Shown: positions 51,101-64,000 of the stretch, piece after piece
Layout: every line of letters begins with the position of its first letter
How positions within the stretch are numbered: position 1 is the stretch's first letter
Source of the DNA: Eudromia elegans
Lineage: Eukaryota > Chordata > Aves > Tinamiformes > Tinamidae
Reading direction: 5' to 3'
DNA length: 64,000 nt
Assembly: GCA_003342815.1 (NCBI GenBank)
Contig: PTEX01000060.1
Coordinates: 3,098,896-3,162,895, forward strand
Position numbers and translations under genes: made by a program
The notes under the pieces: generated by a model
The model's database searches: none
The model's input: only the letters and a program-made list of their open reading frames with translations
Told to the model about the DNA's origin: nothing

Positions 51101-54100
51101 ACGTATTTTTTAAACTATTATTATGAAAATAAAAATGTCAATAATATTATACTAGCAATTGGCACTGCAGCCTGTCTCCTTGGTTTTAATTCTATTTGAG
51201 ACTGTGGTTGCTTTAAATGCATTTTGGCTGCATGAGTGATGCTGGAACTGGAGGTGACATCATTAACTCTTCCCTCTTTTAGGCACTAATGCCTTCCCCT
51301 CACCACGTCTGTGGCACCTTCTTCCATTCATCACTACAGGATATACCAATGACACCACCACCTGTGGTGAAAAAAATCACATTAGGGAGTGTTTACTGTG
51401 TTTTAAATTTATGTAATGCAATCTGGCAACTGAAAAGAAGGAGGAACCAGCATTATGGGATCAGGCTGCTGCACGACACTGATCGGAGTTCATCCAATGA
51501 AGGTGGAAGCAAGATCTTCCCACAAGTCCTAAAATTACACCCAGGATACTAGAAAAGTCATCAGTTTCCTCTTCCAAGTCCACCTCCTACCAACAAGACG
51601 TTATTCTGCATTTACCAGAACCCTGATTTAGGAATTCTTTCCTTCCAGTATATCTTTGCCTTGATGAGACAAAACTGAATGCTTGAAATGAGTTTCCTTG
51701 TTTTCTTGCAAAAGACTTGCCTCTTTTACTTCTTTCCAAATGACTTTGCTTCCTAAAGTAGTTATTTCAGCTATTGACGACGAGTTTTCTTGAGAAGAGT
51801 CTTCTCCTAAAGACTTAGTGCTCTGGCTCTTGCTCCAGACTGGACATAGACACCAGTGAACACTGGGCTCCAACAGTGCTCCTGGGTTCCTAATTCTGAA
51901 GCTATCACCCAAAAGAAAACTATATAAACTACTTCTGTCTATCTATCAATACATTCCATGTCAAAAGAACAATATAATACCAGAGCTAAGGGTTATACTT
52001 TCTTATTCATAATATTAAAAAAAAATACTGGAAGAGTTCTTAGGCAGCAGTGATGGAAATGCTAATATTTGTTTTCATGATGTATTCTCTGCATGCTGTT
52101 TTTTATGTCAAAGACTGGAGGGAGCAGAGTGGCTGTTTATACAGACTCTAACCCTTTGCTTTGATGGATGTAAAGGTATAAAAAGCAGAGAACTGGGCAG
52201 CATGCTTTAATTCCATTAATGCAGAGTTTTAATTCAGTTCAGTGAAGTGAAACCAGCTTTTTCTGATGCTGCCAACAGCTAAACTTCTAACCTAAATGAG
52301 GTTTTGCTTTCCTACGGGATTAATTAAAAGACCAGAGAGTGCTTTCTCAGTATTAATTTTATCTCAGCTACAAACAGCTTACTAATATCCAGTACTCATA
52401 GTCACTGACCCATAACAGAAGCATCAAACTAACCAAACAGCCTCTCATCAGGAGTAAATAGGAAGCTTCAGAGAAAAGAACATTCAATCCTGCTACTTAC
52501 AGATCACCCTCAGGCAACAAAGCCACACATGAGATGCAAGAGAGTCTTTTTGTGCACAGGCACATCCAGCAGGGACCTTGGAGTGAATTAGCAACCACAT
52601 CTCATTTTTTAAAATGGTATCTCAACATATTTTCTACAAATAGTATTGCTCGGCTAAATAGTCCATGGAAAAGAGAAAAGACATGAAATGAAGGATTTAA
52701 TCCTTCCATTTGAGAGGATCCTTCATTGAGAATCCTTCACTGAGAGGGAGAACCACATTACATCTCTGTTCTGGTCCTCTGGACTGTCTTCTCCCAAGCA
52801 TGTGAAGACCACAGTGCTGCTCACCTCTTCTTTCCCTCTCCAAATAACAACCAAAGGGAGGTGGTTTTCCTACCTCCTACATTTCCTACCTTAAAATGCT
52901 TGAGTTAGTGCACACTAAATTAGCATCAGTGTAGAGATACTGCAAGGAGGAGCTGTGACTCCAAGGATGGCTTTGGTAATGCAGTGGTTCCCAGAATTCA
53001 ACTAATAACACCCCTCTGCTAGCAATGCACCCAGGTCAACACCTGCATGCAAAGCACTGAAACATCCACTGATATAAAAACCAACTCCTTATTGCTAAGG
53101 TAATTGTCAGCGCTTTGTAATGATAAGCTTTGAAATATATGAAAAAAATATCCTTATCTTTGATGGAATTTTTATCTTAGTCCAAAATATAATAGTTTGA
53201 ACTTCTGAAGAAGATTGGAACTGTATGGTGGGAGAATGAAAATCTTTAACAATATTACTGAAAAAAAAGCAGAGGGGTTATATTGTTGGATAAAATTTCA
53301 TATATTTACATAGGTAAAACCAGACTAAGAAATAGGAAGAAAACAGTACTGAGAAAACTAGACATCTTGAATAGAACCTATAAGAAAAATACTATGGCAA
53401 ATGATCTGGAATTACATGTAATGGATGCTTAGAATGCCTGAAACAAGCTTTAATTTTTCAAGCATGTTGCCTTGTCCTTTTGGACAATTCTGCTCTAACC
53501 TCCATGTTCAGTACTAATTGCTGCTTTATCATACTTTTTTTTTCTTTTGCTTGATTTCTCATCTTTCATTGCATCATTCTTATACATTACTTTCCATGCT
53601 CATATCTTCTCCTCATATTTTGAATTTGGATTTTTAGAAGTGGGACATCTAAGTCTCCATAACATTCTGTTGTTGAAGAAACTCCCCCCAGCAATCTCAA
53701 ATCTTTCTAGTAGCTTCCATTTTAAAATATTCCTGTTGGTTATATTAATATAATGGATATACGAATGAGAAAGGCTCCACTTGACAGTTCAGATATTCAT
53801 CGATGAAGTTAGTTTGAGAATTTACATCACATGAAGACCAAGGTTTCCTTGTCAAGGTATTTGCAACAAGTGAAAAACATGAGTAGGGTCAGGATGAAGA
53901 AGAAAATAACCCCCCCTACTCTTTGAGATGATGCTTCTGTAATTCAACATCACTAAGGCTTTTTCTGCCATCCTGCTACCCTCGCATGCCACACTTCACT
54001 TACTACTTGATACCATTCCTAATTCTCTTTTGGCATTAGCCCTTTCCAAGCATTAAACGTTCCAACGAATAGCAAAGGGTATAAGAGAATTTGAGGCAGT

Positions 54101-57100
54101 CTGATCTCTGTGTGGCAGAACAACAAGCACTCTGGCTGGATAAAAAGAAAAGAAATTTTCCAAAAGGAAAATGCATGTTTTCTGCATAGCAAAATAGCTG
54201 AAGTAATCATGTTTTCTGTAGTGTAATAAAAAGAAACACTTACTTTGGGATAAAATATCTATTAAGAGTGTCTGGAGACACTAAATAATCAGAACACACT
54301 GCAATAATTTAAAGGCAGAACGCCAAGGCTTGTGGCATTATATGGCTGGCTGGAGTCATTTAGTTTCCCACTTGTATTACGTGTATCAGTATTTGCCATG
54401 CTTAATTTCAAAAGTCATTACTTTTTCTATTAAAAATTGAAAGCAATGCTGTTTGTAGAAAGGCATGTACAATTTCTTTGGGTTTTGACGTACGTGAATA
54501 AGAGCAGGGAATGTGAGTTGGCAAAAAGAAACTCAGATTCTCTGAGTTTCAATACTCTGCTTGCCCTCGCACACAGCTGGTATGATCGCATTTACCCTCC
54601 ACACCAAGGGAAGGACATGGTGGTTTATTGCCCCCACAGCTGAGCTGCAGCAGCAGAGCTGTCCTTCAGAGGTGACACAGCCCAGTGTCCATCAGCTGCT
54701 GCATATTCCAAAGGCTGGGAACTGCATTCCTCATGAAACATATTTATTACACACAAAGTTTATTGGGTTTCTGTGCGAGTGACAAAACAAGTGTCCATGT
54801 CAAAATCCCTTTCCAGTCCAAGCCAAGGTGCAATGACATTGGGAAGGACTTGAAAAACAGGTTAAGTTTTAAGGAAGTCTGACACACAAAGATCAGATGG
54901 AAATCAAATATATCTTAGACATGCTAGCAAAAACTCATGGAGACACAACAGGAATTGTGAAATGCTGTAAACTGGTAAATTGTTCATACTGATACTAACA
55001 GTCAGTGAGGCTTGAATTTCAGAAAGGGTAATGATAGGAGATTTTAGATTAACCAAATTCTTTTTGCCAAGGTTCAATTTCATAGGAGATGTGTTCAAAG
55101 AAAGGATAAGAAAACAACTGGTTAGGTAATCAGATATCAGATAATTATAGGAAGGCCTTACATTTTCAGATACTTTTCTGCTACTGCCCTTGGAAGTTCC
55201 TCAAAGGTTTCACCTACTACTACTTGTAAGAACATGGACAGCTCCCTCCCCCTCAGGAATTAGAGACCTGTTGGCAACTCAGGGGCCAAAACCAGGAAGT
55301 TAAAAAGGGAGTTTAAAAGGATTTTAACACAAAAGTCTGCAAGAGCAGACGGGCTGTTAGCAAAATGGACAGCAAGTACGTCTGAATGGTTACAGTGACA
55401 TTCAGCAATACTGCATGTTGTGCTTAACAAAGCAGAGCTTTGCTGCTTCTTCTGCAAGACACCAGTGCACTTGTTTGCACTGAAGATGGGGCTGTCCTAT
55501 GAGAAGTAACCCAAAGGCCTTTACATCACATCTACTTTTTTTTTAAGAGTAGGGAAATAGTGGATAAATAATACTAAGGCTGAATCTCAAATAACTGTAG
55601 TCTATTAAGCTATTTTTCAGGATTTCTTACCTATCTTCATCAAAAGAAAAATAAGAACATGAATCCTTCTCATAGTGCATTTATGGTGATGAATTTTTCT
55701 GATTCAAGAGAAAATATATGCATAATGACAATTAATTAAAGTGACTTAAAAGAACAACAAAAAACTGATGCCAAATCATGGCATGCCATAAAAAAATGCT
55801 TCCATATCCCATTATATTCTATATCATTATGTTTGCACAATAAAAACAATTCTACAGAAGTTTAAGTTTTAGTATTGTTTCTGCATAAATTCTTCTGCAG
55901 TTTTTAACTCTCTTGTACGCATTGCAATGATCTAAATTATCTTTCAAGGTGAAAGCATGGAAAAAGGAGTGTAATCACTTTCCAAACAAATAGTTCGTTA
56001 AAACAAAAAGATTGATCACAACAGAAGGAACATTAAGTTTTCAATACAATGCAACGTATATTAGAACAGCACACTTTATACTGTAGCTACTTCTGATCCA
56101 GTGTTTACGGCACCTGTGTGATACCTTCTGATAATGTAATCTCCTCCTCCTTGGATATACATTATCTCTGTGCAAGACAGCTGAGAACACAGGTTGCATA
56201 TCTGAGCGTTCTTGGTGGGCTAGAGGCAAGAATGTAATCCTACATAAACTGCTATTTAACCTTACTTTCTGTCATTCAGACCAGCTCAGCATGCATGTGG
56301 GCATGTGCAGTTTATATGAAACATAAAATCACAAAACCTGGAAAAATAAGCATACAGAAAAACAAAAGCGATAGTCTAACATAAAAAAAAAACAGGTCAG
56401 TGAATGATAATTTGAAAACGCAAAATGAGGGATGAGTAGCAAAGAAATTGAACAGCTGAAGCTCTTCTGGTTCTAATCTCTCTTACATATAAACCTTTAT
56501 TCAAGTATCTTTTGAATTTGTCAGAAGTTTGAAGTATTTGGCATTCCATGGGAAACATTCAGCTTTTTCACTACCAGGTCTAAGAATGAGGTTCACTTTT
56601 GAATTAGATACAAGAAGGGTTTGCAAAAGCTAAAAATCATTATGAATCTGAGGATATTGAGAGTAGGAGGGTCAGACATAAATACCTCCCATAGTACAGG
56701 CCTGTAGCACTGTCCAAGGACATTAGCAATCTATTTTGCCTGTCTTTCATTATAGGTCACAGATTAAAGCCAGACAAATGTTGGAAGAGATTATTTATAC
56801 GATCCATTACACAAGTTCTTATACATCTACACTGACTGAAAGAAAAACACTATTTATTTAAAAATGTTCACTAAGTTCATGATTTGAAGAGAAATTTGGC
56901 TGTTTAGGAAAGAATTGTGAAATGGATTTAGAAGAATTTTAATCTGTGGTAGCCACTCAAGTGAACTGTTTAGTCACAAAGCCAACCAACAAATCAGTTG
57001 ACTAAAGCTATTTTGGAATTAGGTTTAAAAGATTTGTAGTGTTAGCAAGCACACATATGTGCCCCAGCTGATAAACAGCCAATTTATGAAGCTTCTGGGA

Positions 57101-57451
57101 ACTGATTTAATGTCATTAATACAATTAATAGCATAATCCTCGATCATAGCTTCATTTTGTTCACTAAACTTTCTAAACATTTCTCTGAAATTATGGATTA
57201 CATTTTATAATTATAATCCTCTCATCAATCAGCCAAACTCAAGTTTCTTGGGTTATTTTAAGCTTACTTGAACAGTAAGGGTGAAGATGCTACCACATTT
57301 CTATTATTTTCAGTTTCCACTCTAAATAAACAGCTACATCTACAAACAAATCTTGTTCTGCTGTTTCTAAGTGTTTCTCCTTGCAAGTACCTTTGTACTT
57401 TAGTTCCTGCAAGTTACGGGCCAAACCTGATTGCACTTCAGATATGCAGAG

Positions 57452-57480
57452 AAACAAATAAACAAACAAACAAACAAAAA
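57452..57480. repeat. AAAC tetranucleotide repeat
   Basis: AAACAAATAAACAAACAAAC followed by AAACAAAAA: about six AAAC units with one T substitution. Confidence 0.9.
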
Positions 57481-59044
57481 CCTCACTGATATCTAAGAGA
57501 CAACAGGGAAGCAAAAGGAAGTGATGCAGCACTTCAAATTCCATTATGTTATCTAGTGACTAGTGGATATATAAAAGCAACTCATCCAGTCTCAGCAAGG
57601 ACTAAAACCAGAATTGCACTGGCATTTAGCACTGTGAAAAGAAAGGGTCATGCAAGGAAGCTGTTCTTGAAGATGGGCATCCTGTGCTCATCTTTATCCT
57701 GTGTACTTGAGCTGTGCTAGCATGGCATACTTTTGCTCCAGTTGCCCATGCTTTACTTTTATGGATGAAGCGGTTCTATTGAGATCCTTGTAATCAATGG
57801 AACACTTCACACATAAAATATGAACTACTCAGCTGATACTAAAAAAAAGAAAAAAAAAACAGTGATGGCAGCGTGAGGATAAAGCCCATGTATTGGATGG
57901 TCATCCACTTTTTCAAACCTTGCATTTGCAAGTTTGACAGGAAATTCCTTGGTAATAGAATCTGTGTTTACAATTCCTTTGATAATCTATTTTATCCAAA
58001 GTTATGACTCTCTTCCATCTTATTAAGGACATCTACTCTTAAAAAAAAATGTGTTTCAATAACCATATTTTTAACCAGGGTAATTATAAAAATACAATTG
58101 GGTATATACACATCAAGAAAACCAAAGAAAGTTCTTTCACTCACTGCAGGATATAAATACTTATTTTTGTACCCAAGTTAAACAGAATAGTTTGATTGCT
58201 TGGGAGATGAAATGTCAATAGTGTTTTACAAATTGTTATTAAGATCTATTTTAACTCCGCTTATTAGTCACCTAACTAAAGGTTCTGTCCCTTGAAAATA
58301 CTACTTTGCTCCTGCACATTGGTTACTTGTTTAATCTGTCAACATTGTCATCCTTATCAAGATTCTAGACTGCATGTGTGATACCAATAAGAGAATGAGA
58401 ATCATTAATTTAATCATATAAAACAACCCTGCCTGCTTCAGATATCTTTTTAAAACCTTACTTTGTACACATTTTCAGTGAGGTAGTATAATATGCAAAA
58501 TGGCTGTAAAGGTTTGATATGAAAAATTAACAACCTCCATGTGCACTGCTGAATCGTAAGCATTAAAACCAAGTGTGTGTCTGCACGGTGCAATGACAGC
58601 ACCTAAAAGAGCCGGTACCTACTGATGCCTTATGCCTCCTGCTCCCAAATCCTGTAGAGCCACATTCTGCCACAGGTATTGCATAAATCTTCCCATTCGA
58701 CGCTCTTTCTAGCTGTATCCTGAACAGTCTAAGACTCTTGATTACAGCTTGTGCAATGCTCACCCAGGGCAGCAGCGACACATATTGCTGATTACACCCA
58801 AGTGAGCTATTACTCAGTTTGGGCACTGGTTGGAAGGGAAGCCGGCTTGTCTAGAGCTCCCTCAGAAGCAAGAATGGTCTCGCACTGGGTGCTGCAGGCA
58901 CACTTCTGCTATGAGCTAGGAAGACTAAGGAAATAAATGCACATTCCCCATACGTGCTTTAGGGCACTTCAGATATGCATGTGGATATTTTCCTCTTCAT
59001 GCAGCCGAATCCAATACGGCTGTTTTCACACTGCTTTTAGGGAT

Positions 59045-59068
59045 TTTATTTATTTATTTACTTATTTT
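59045..59068. repeat. TTTA tetranucleotide repeat
   Basis: TTTATTTATTTATTTACTTA: about five units with one C substitution. Confidence 0.9.
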
Positions 59069-60019
59069 AAGATACAATTATTGCTATTTAGAATTCCGAT
59101 ATGTCAGAAAACTTTGTAATCAGACAGAAAATAATTTGTGGTGTGTTGGTGTGTAGAACAATACACACCAGCATAGCTGCACACTCTGTGCTTATGTTCT
59201 TTTCTGGGCTTCCTATTCAATCACAATGCAGTGATTTCTACAGTGTAAAAGCCAAGTCCAATAATCACCCTCAAAAGATATGGCATGAAAGTCTAATTAT
59301 CTGTGAAATGATTGATTTTCTGCATGGAATATGGAAATATTCTGGAAAAAGAAATTCCCTATGCGCCTCTTCAGGGACTGTAATGTGTCTGCTCTTTTTA
59401 ACAACATGAAATTTTAATTTTGAAAGTGCCATTAAATCAGCCTCTCCTTCCCTTTGTCCGTTAGAAAAACTGATTTTAATATCCGAATCCTTCCAGTCAC
59501 CTTTTATGCAATGTTGGCAGTAGTTTTATTCTCTATTAGCATTACTAAAACAAAGCAAAACGGATATGCTCTGTGCTTCTGTGACTATTTATTAAAAATG
59601 AAATATATACCTTTTAAAGAGTAAACTGTTGAACATCCCCACACATTACTAGACTCTGCATGTAAATGTGACAACTTGGTTAAATTTAGCCTCAGCCCTG
59701 AAAGGTCAGTTGCATAACTAGACTTTCCCAAAGATCAGGAATATTTAGACCTTATAACCCTTTCTGTACATGTAATATGCAGCTCTTTCTTTCTCAGTCA
59801 AACCTATCTCACTTTTCCCATTAACTTCATATTGAAATAGCACCTTAGGACCACTGAAGCTTAAGATGAAATTCCATGTCAAGTTTGTCCTGCTATTGCA
59901 AATTGGTACTGAATATCACTGCACAGATGCAGGTATATTTATGTGTGACAGTTTTGTCTTGCCATTTTGAGTTTCTCCTACCAAAAAATCACATTTGGAG
60001 AAGGAAAAATGAGCCTGAC

Positions 60020-60050
60020 TCCCCCCCTCTCTTTTCTGTTTCCCCCCCCC
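60020..60050. repeat. C/T-rich low-complexity tract
   Basis: Two C runs (seven and nine) flank TCTCTTTTCTGTTT, giving a one-strand polypyrimidine tract. It is not next to a recognised exon. Confidence 0.9.
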
Positions 60051-60400
60051 AAACCAAGTGCTATTTTTCAAAATAATAGAGGTTCTGGTCTTTTAGAAAC
60101 TGTAAAATACAGTAACTGTGGAACTTGGTCAAAACTTCAAATGTCAACCTATCTTCTCCTTTCACTGGGTTAGCTGTGAAATCAATTTTTGGTATGTTAG
60201 AACTGGCAAGGACCTTGATTTTTCATTCAGTTTTCCTACTGGTAGGAGATGTAGCCTCTCTCTCTCTGGTAAGGATAGTAACTGTAGTAATCAGGAAATG
60301 CAAAACATATTTCATTTTGAAGCCCTTTGAAATTTTGAAGTTTTGAAGCTACATTTAGACCTCATTACAGGTTATATCGTTATAAGTTGAGTCTACAGTT

Positions 60401-60418
60401 AAAAAAAAAAAAAAAAAA
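60401..60418. repeat. A18 homopolymer
   Basis: Eighteen A residues follow GTCTACAGTT, then an A-rich continuation GAAAAAATAAAG. Confidence 0.95.
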
Positions 60419-63400
60419 GAAAAAATAAAGCCTTAAGATGACACTACGAGAGAATTTTTAAGTAATTCCCATTCAGTTTAGGTAGACAAACATCAAATAA
60501 CTTCAAACACCTGAGAAATGCAATAAGAGCTTTAAAATACTCTTGTTAAGGGACTGTGCCACTCGTTCTTGCACCATCTAGGAAGGTGAGAAAATAAAAA
60601 GTCCACCAGCCAGAAATTGCTTTAATTAAGAATTAAAAACAAACAAGAAACAAATAAACAAGCAAAAGGGCTAGTAAGGATTTCTTGTTACTATATACTT
60701 AGCCTGTTTTCCATTTAAAAAAAAAAATAAATTACAGTTGAGGGAAAAGAAAATTCAGCCATGAAACTGGGACACAGAATGGAAGTATCATTTGCAAATC
60801 ATTACAAGCCAAACTAGAGAATTTTAACAGAGATACTTGCCTATATGTCTTTGGTCTGTATTTCTTTTGTAGCTCGTGTTTTACTTTCAAATACAATTTA
60901 GCTACTTCCAGATCTGTATTTTATTGGAAATCAATTGGATTTTGACTTACGAGTGCATATGAAAGCTTATCTCGCCTCTTACAAGAAACTATTTTGTCAC
61001 TTGGCTAGTGAATCATTCAAGTAATTTTCAAAATGTTGTTCAATACTTTTTTTGTCTAGTAAATGCTACATATCTCTATCACTTTTTCAAATGAAAAAAA
61101 AAACCTTAAATCAATGAGAAACAGTTCAGCACTCCTCTCCACACTAAAATGAAAATTTAAGCTAAAATAAAGACCCTGTTTATTCAAAACCTATCGTGCA
61201 TTTAAAAACATCTCACTTAATTCAACCCTTGTACATAAACACACCATGTAAGTAAAGGAAAAGTATGTTCAGTTTTGCAAAGCTTTGTTTTCCTCCCTGC
61301 TCTTTTCATAAGCCAATCTGCAGCATTTCTGTTGCCAGACTGTATCAAGAAGCAAAGCACAGAAACTCCTCCCCAAAGTCTCTTCTGAGGCTTTCAGTCC
61401 AGCAAAAATTAAGATAAACAAATTAAGCTTTTATGGTTTGCCTATCATTACTTATATCACACCAAAGTCTCTGCAACCAGATGGTTGCAATTCTATAGCT
61501 GATATTTTTGAGAAGAAAAAAATATTTTACTGAAATTGGAAATGCTATGAACGATAATAAATAAATACTCCTGCAGTAACAAGAGATGTATATGACTATT
61601 TCCCAACCCAGTTGGTTGTGCTCTAAAAAAAGCAAAGGAAAAAAAAAAAGGCAAAAGAACCTGTTCCTGCTGTTTTAGACTTTGCTAATGGTGTCTACTT
61701 TTCCTTTTACAACAAGGTTTTCTATGCCACGTGTACATTTTTAGACAAATCCTGTCTAAAGTCAGACCCTATTTGACTCAGTAAAGCCAACAGCAACTGA
61801 GATATTTGCAAGTATTTACCTATGTGCCTTTAGTCAACATTGATATATGGTGATTCCTAGATACAAAACTATTTCGCAGACTGAGTCAACACTACGACGC
61901 AGCAGTGAAATTACAGTAGTAAATTCTACTATATTAAAGTAGTAAAACAAGGGTAGCACAGGGCGAAGGTGAGGTTCATTATCACTGTCATTAAACATCT
62001 CTACTATTTTAATGGTAAATGACACATATGTGATTGGAGGTCCCACCTACACTCAATGATGCATCCTATCACTCCACTCGATACTAATGATCCCTCTTTT
62101 TTTTTATGCAGAAAAATCAAGTATATCTGCACCTGCTGGAAAAATCTTTTAACTCCTTGGGCTACTGTTGAAGCCTGTGAACACATCATGTATTTTACAA
62201 TAGGACAAAATTGAAGGAAAGTCTTAATTTGCTGCAGGCCAATGATGTATCCGTTATAGAGGCGAACTTCTCCATTCCCAGACCTTTGCTGTAACTGGTA
62301 GGTTTTCTGCCTCTTTTGTGGGCCGCTCCTACCCTGGAAATTAATTTTTTTCTCACAGGTAGAACATAGATAACCACAGAGGAGCTTTGTTCTCCTAGTT
62401 AAATTTAAATTGTTTCTTTTTTTTCCTTTTTCATTTTTTTTGCCCTGAGGAGCCAAGAGTCTCAGCCAATTACTGTGACAGATGTAGCAATGATTTTTAT
62501 TATGTAGAAACTTGTCCTCAGATATGAAACTGAAATCTCCCAACTCATTTCTCTCCCTGGCCTTTTAGACAGTTGTCAAGTAAGAATTGTTATTGACTTT
62601 CATCACTTTGGACAAGATTTGAGTTAGCGAATGGCTCCATTAAGTTGTTATTACAGCAGTCCAGTGCAGAGCGACGATTTCTGTGAAGTTTTTTTGTCAA
62701 TTATTTGGAATCTGCCTGAGTCAGACATGGAATCAACATTGAAAATGTGGGTTTATATTTCTTTGAAGCCTCAGTTCTGCACTGCATGTAGCCATTTCCT
62801 TTGCTGTAACCAGCGTTAGGTAAGCGAATGGCACCAGGCAAAATCTCTCCTTCCAAGGTCATGGCCCACCTCAGCTTCCTGCACTGGCTGCCTGGCTATC
62901 CTGGCCAGATTCCTCAAGCAGAAACCAGTTATAAGGAGCCTGATGCTCTTCTAACCTTCTGGATCCAGCCTTCCCCATTGATTTCCCCCCAAAACTATTA
63001 AGAACTTGTATTTGATACCTGAGGAGTGTTTCTTGTACTTGGAAATTTCCTTTCAGAGCTTGATTATAGGCTTCGAAGGAGGGAAACATCCTTCATTTAT
63101 CCCAGGATGCCCCTCTGTTTGCAATCATAGCTGCAGGCAAGTTTTAATTCATGCAATGTATAGATGTTTTCTTAGCAAGAACTAACTGACATTGTTTCTT
63201 TTAAAGGCACTATAAGGAAAATGGAGCTATTTAACTAAGATTTGTTAATGCTTCTGTCACTTTTAGGAGCTAATAATAATATGCAGCTTAATTTCCATGG
63301 GAGCAGAACATGAACAAAAAGAAAACACTCTGAAAGTCAAACTGTATATTCCTACAATGAAACATTCCCCAAACGAGGAAACACAAACGACTTAATTTTT

Positions 63401-64000
63401 CACACTAAAATTTTTCATTCATTCCACTTAATGATATTAGTTATCTTCTTCGGTTGTGTAAGAACATTATTTTACTGATAGATGAAGCAAAACAAATAGA
63501 ATTATGTTCTTTTTCTGAATGAAATTAGTCAGCAGCACAGCTGGAATGGAAGCCAGAAACTTTAAGCAGAAGCACCCTATGTTAAACGGAAAGGCTGCTG
63601 TAGCTTCACCTAATTAAACACTCCTACTCTGAAGATTTTGTGCCTTTTCAGGCTAGGATTCTCCTTCAGTCATCTCTCTGATTTTTTAAAAGGAGCACCT
63701 TCATAATCACTTTAACTAATAGTGTTCAAGATAGAAAAGTCCTCATTAAAAGAAAGCGCATAGGAGCATCTATCTGAATGTTTACAATGTTGGTGCTTAT
63801 TAGGTCAGAGATTCATCCATGCAAAATAATACGAAGGCTGAGGCTGAAAGGCAGCATCATTTTGTTGTTGATTAACTGTAGCAGTTTTATCATGAATCAT
63901 TGACTTTAAGAAATGTCAATACTTGAGTCAGGTTTAAAAAAAAAAATCATATGAGACTTCCAATTTTTTAATTTGGTAATTAAAAAACGATAACGTTACA

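Larger units (their letters stand above)
1..64000 (-). other. DLG2: DLG2 gene, internal part (three exons plus introns)
   Basis: Three minus-strand exons at 48117-48185, 38386-38542 and 22256-22358 join in phase into one MAGUK segment running from the PDZ2-PDZ3 linker through PDZ3, so the DNA between and around them is inferred to be intron of one gene. DLG family proteins are membrane-associated guanylate kinases that cluster NMDA receptors and potassium channels at postsynaptic sites, with three PDZ domains, an SH3 domain and a guanylate-kinase-like domain. The linker (QHSTVTRPP, SLQRTISVEG) and the PDZ3 ending [10 protein letters not shown] match DLG2 as I know it better than DLG1, DLG3 or DLG4. 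No promoter, first exon, SH3/GK exon or polyadenylation end was recognised, so both gene ends lie outside. Transcription runs from high to low coordinates. Confidence 0.9.
48186..64000 (-). other. DLG2: Intron upstream of exon A (incomplete)
   Basis: About 15.8 kb of AT-rich sequence with no recognisable coding exon on either strand. I looked for the DLG2 linker segments that should precede exon A (around GRYSPIPKH and the cysteine-containing SPVEC stretch) and did not see them, but a short exon could be missed by eye. Contents noted: an AAAC microsatellite near 57452, TTTA repeats near 59045, a C/T-rich run at 60020-60050, an A18 run at 60401 and scattered short A or T runs. No CR1 or MIR piece was recognised here. 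The long minus-strand frame at 62004-62543 matches nothing I know. Confidence 0.7.

Noticed and set aside
62004..62543. Open minus-strand frame of 179 codons with a few Cys/His pairs (CYICHSN, CGYLCSTC)
   Set aside because: The cysteine and histidine spacing does not form a recognisable zinc-finger pattern, and there is no homologue I know of. In the gene's own direction but without splice-site or phase support.
1..64000. Prokaryotic systems, CRISPR arrays, endogenous retrovirus, tRNA or rRNA genes
   Set aside because: Looked for and not seen: no spaced identical repeats, LTR pairs, retroviral gene motifs or cloverleaf genes; gene structure is clearly vertebrate.

Overview
The window is vertebrate nuclear DNA, almost certainly from a bird. 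It is AT-rich and intron-like, has no bacterial-style gene packing, and carries CR1 non-LTR retrotransposons with the octamer 3' tails typical of birds and other reptiles, plus worn MIR-type SINE relics. I see no prokaryotic operon, CRISPR array, phage, endogenous retrovirus or RNA gene. I could not identify the species.

The whole window appears to lie inside one gene on the minus strand: DLG2 (PSD-93/chapsyn-110), a postsynaptic MAGUK scaffold. Three coding exons can be read directly, in transcription order: exon A at 48185-48117 (linker between PDZ2 and PDZ3), exon B at 38542-38386 (first half of PDZ3 with the GLGF loop) and exon C at 22358-22256 (second half of PDZ3 with the class I histidine). 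All three have AG acceptors, GT donors and matching phases, and they join into one continuous reading frame. The rest is intron: more than 15.8 kb upstream of A, 9.6 kb between A and B, 16.0 kb between B and C, and more than 22.2 kb downstream of C. Exon numbers are not assigned because the rest of the gene is outside the window.

The introns hold five CR1 pieces. Two are young and belong to the same subfamily: a 111-bp tail at 665-775 on plus, and a 0.95-kb piece at 32091-33040 on minus that still has an open reverse-transcriptase C-terminal frame with its FADD motif. Two are clearly older (25.3 kb and 46.5 kb, plus) and one is doubtful (26.1 kb). At least one well-preserved MIR-type SINE (40.3-40.5 kb) and several weaker ones are present, with scattered homopolymers, AT/CA microsatellites and minor tandem duplications.

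The listed open frames of 60-180 codons are otherwise chance frames in intron DNA or antisense shadows of the exons and CR1. I found no convincing new biological system. The observations most worth checking are the symmetric 69-nt exon A with its bird-type sequence, the open CR1 frame, and the unexplained 22 kb downstream of exon C.
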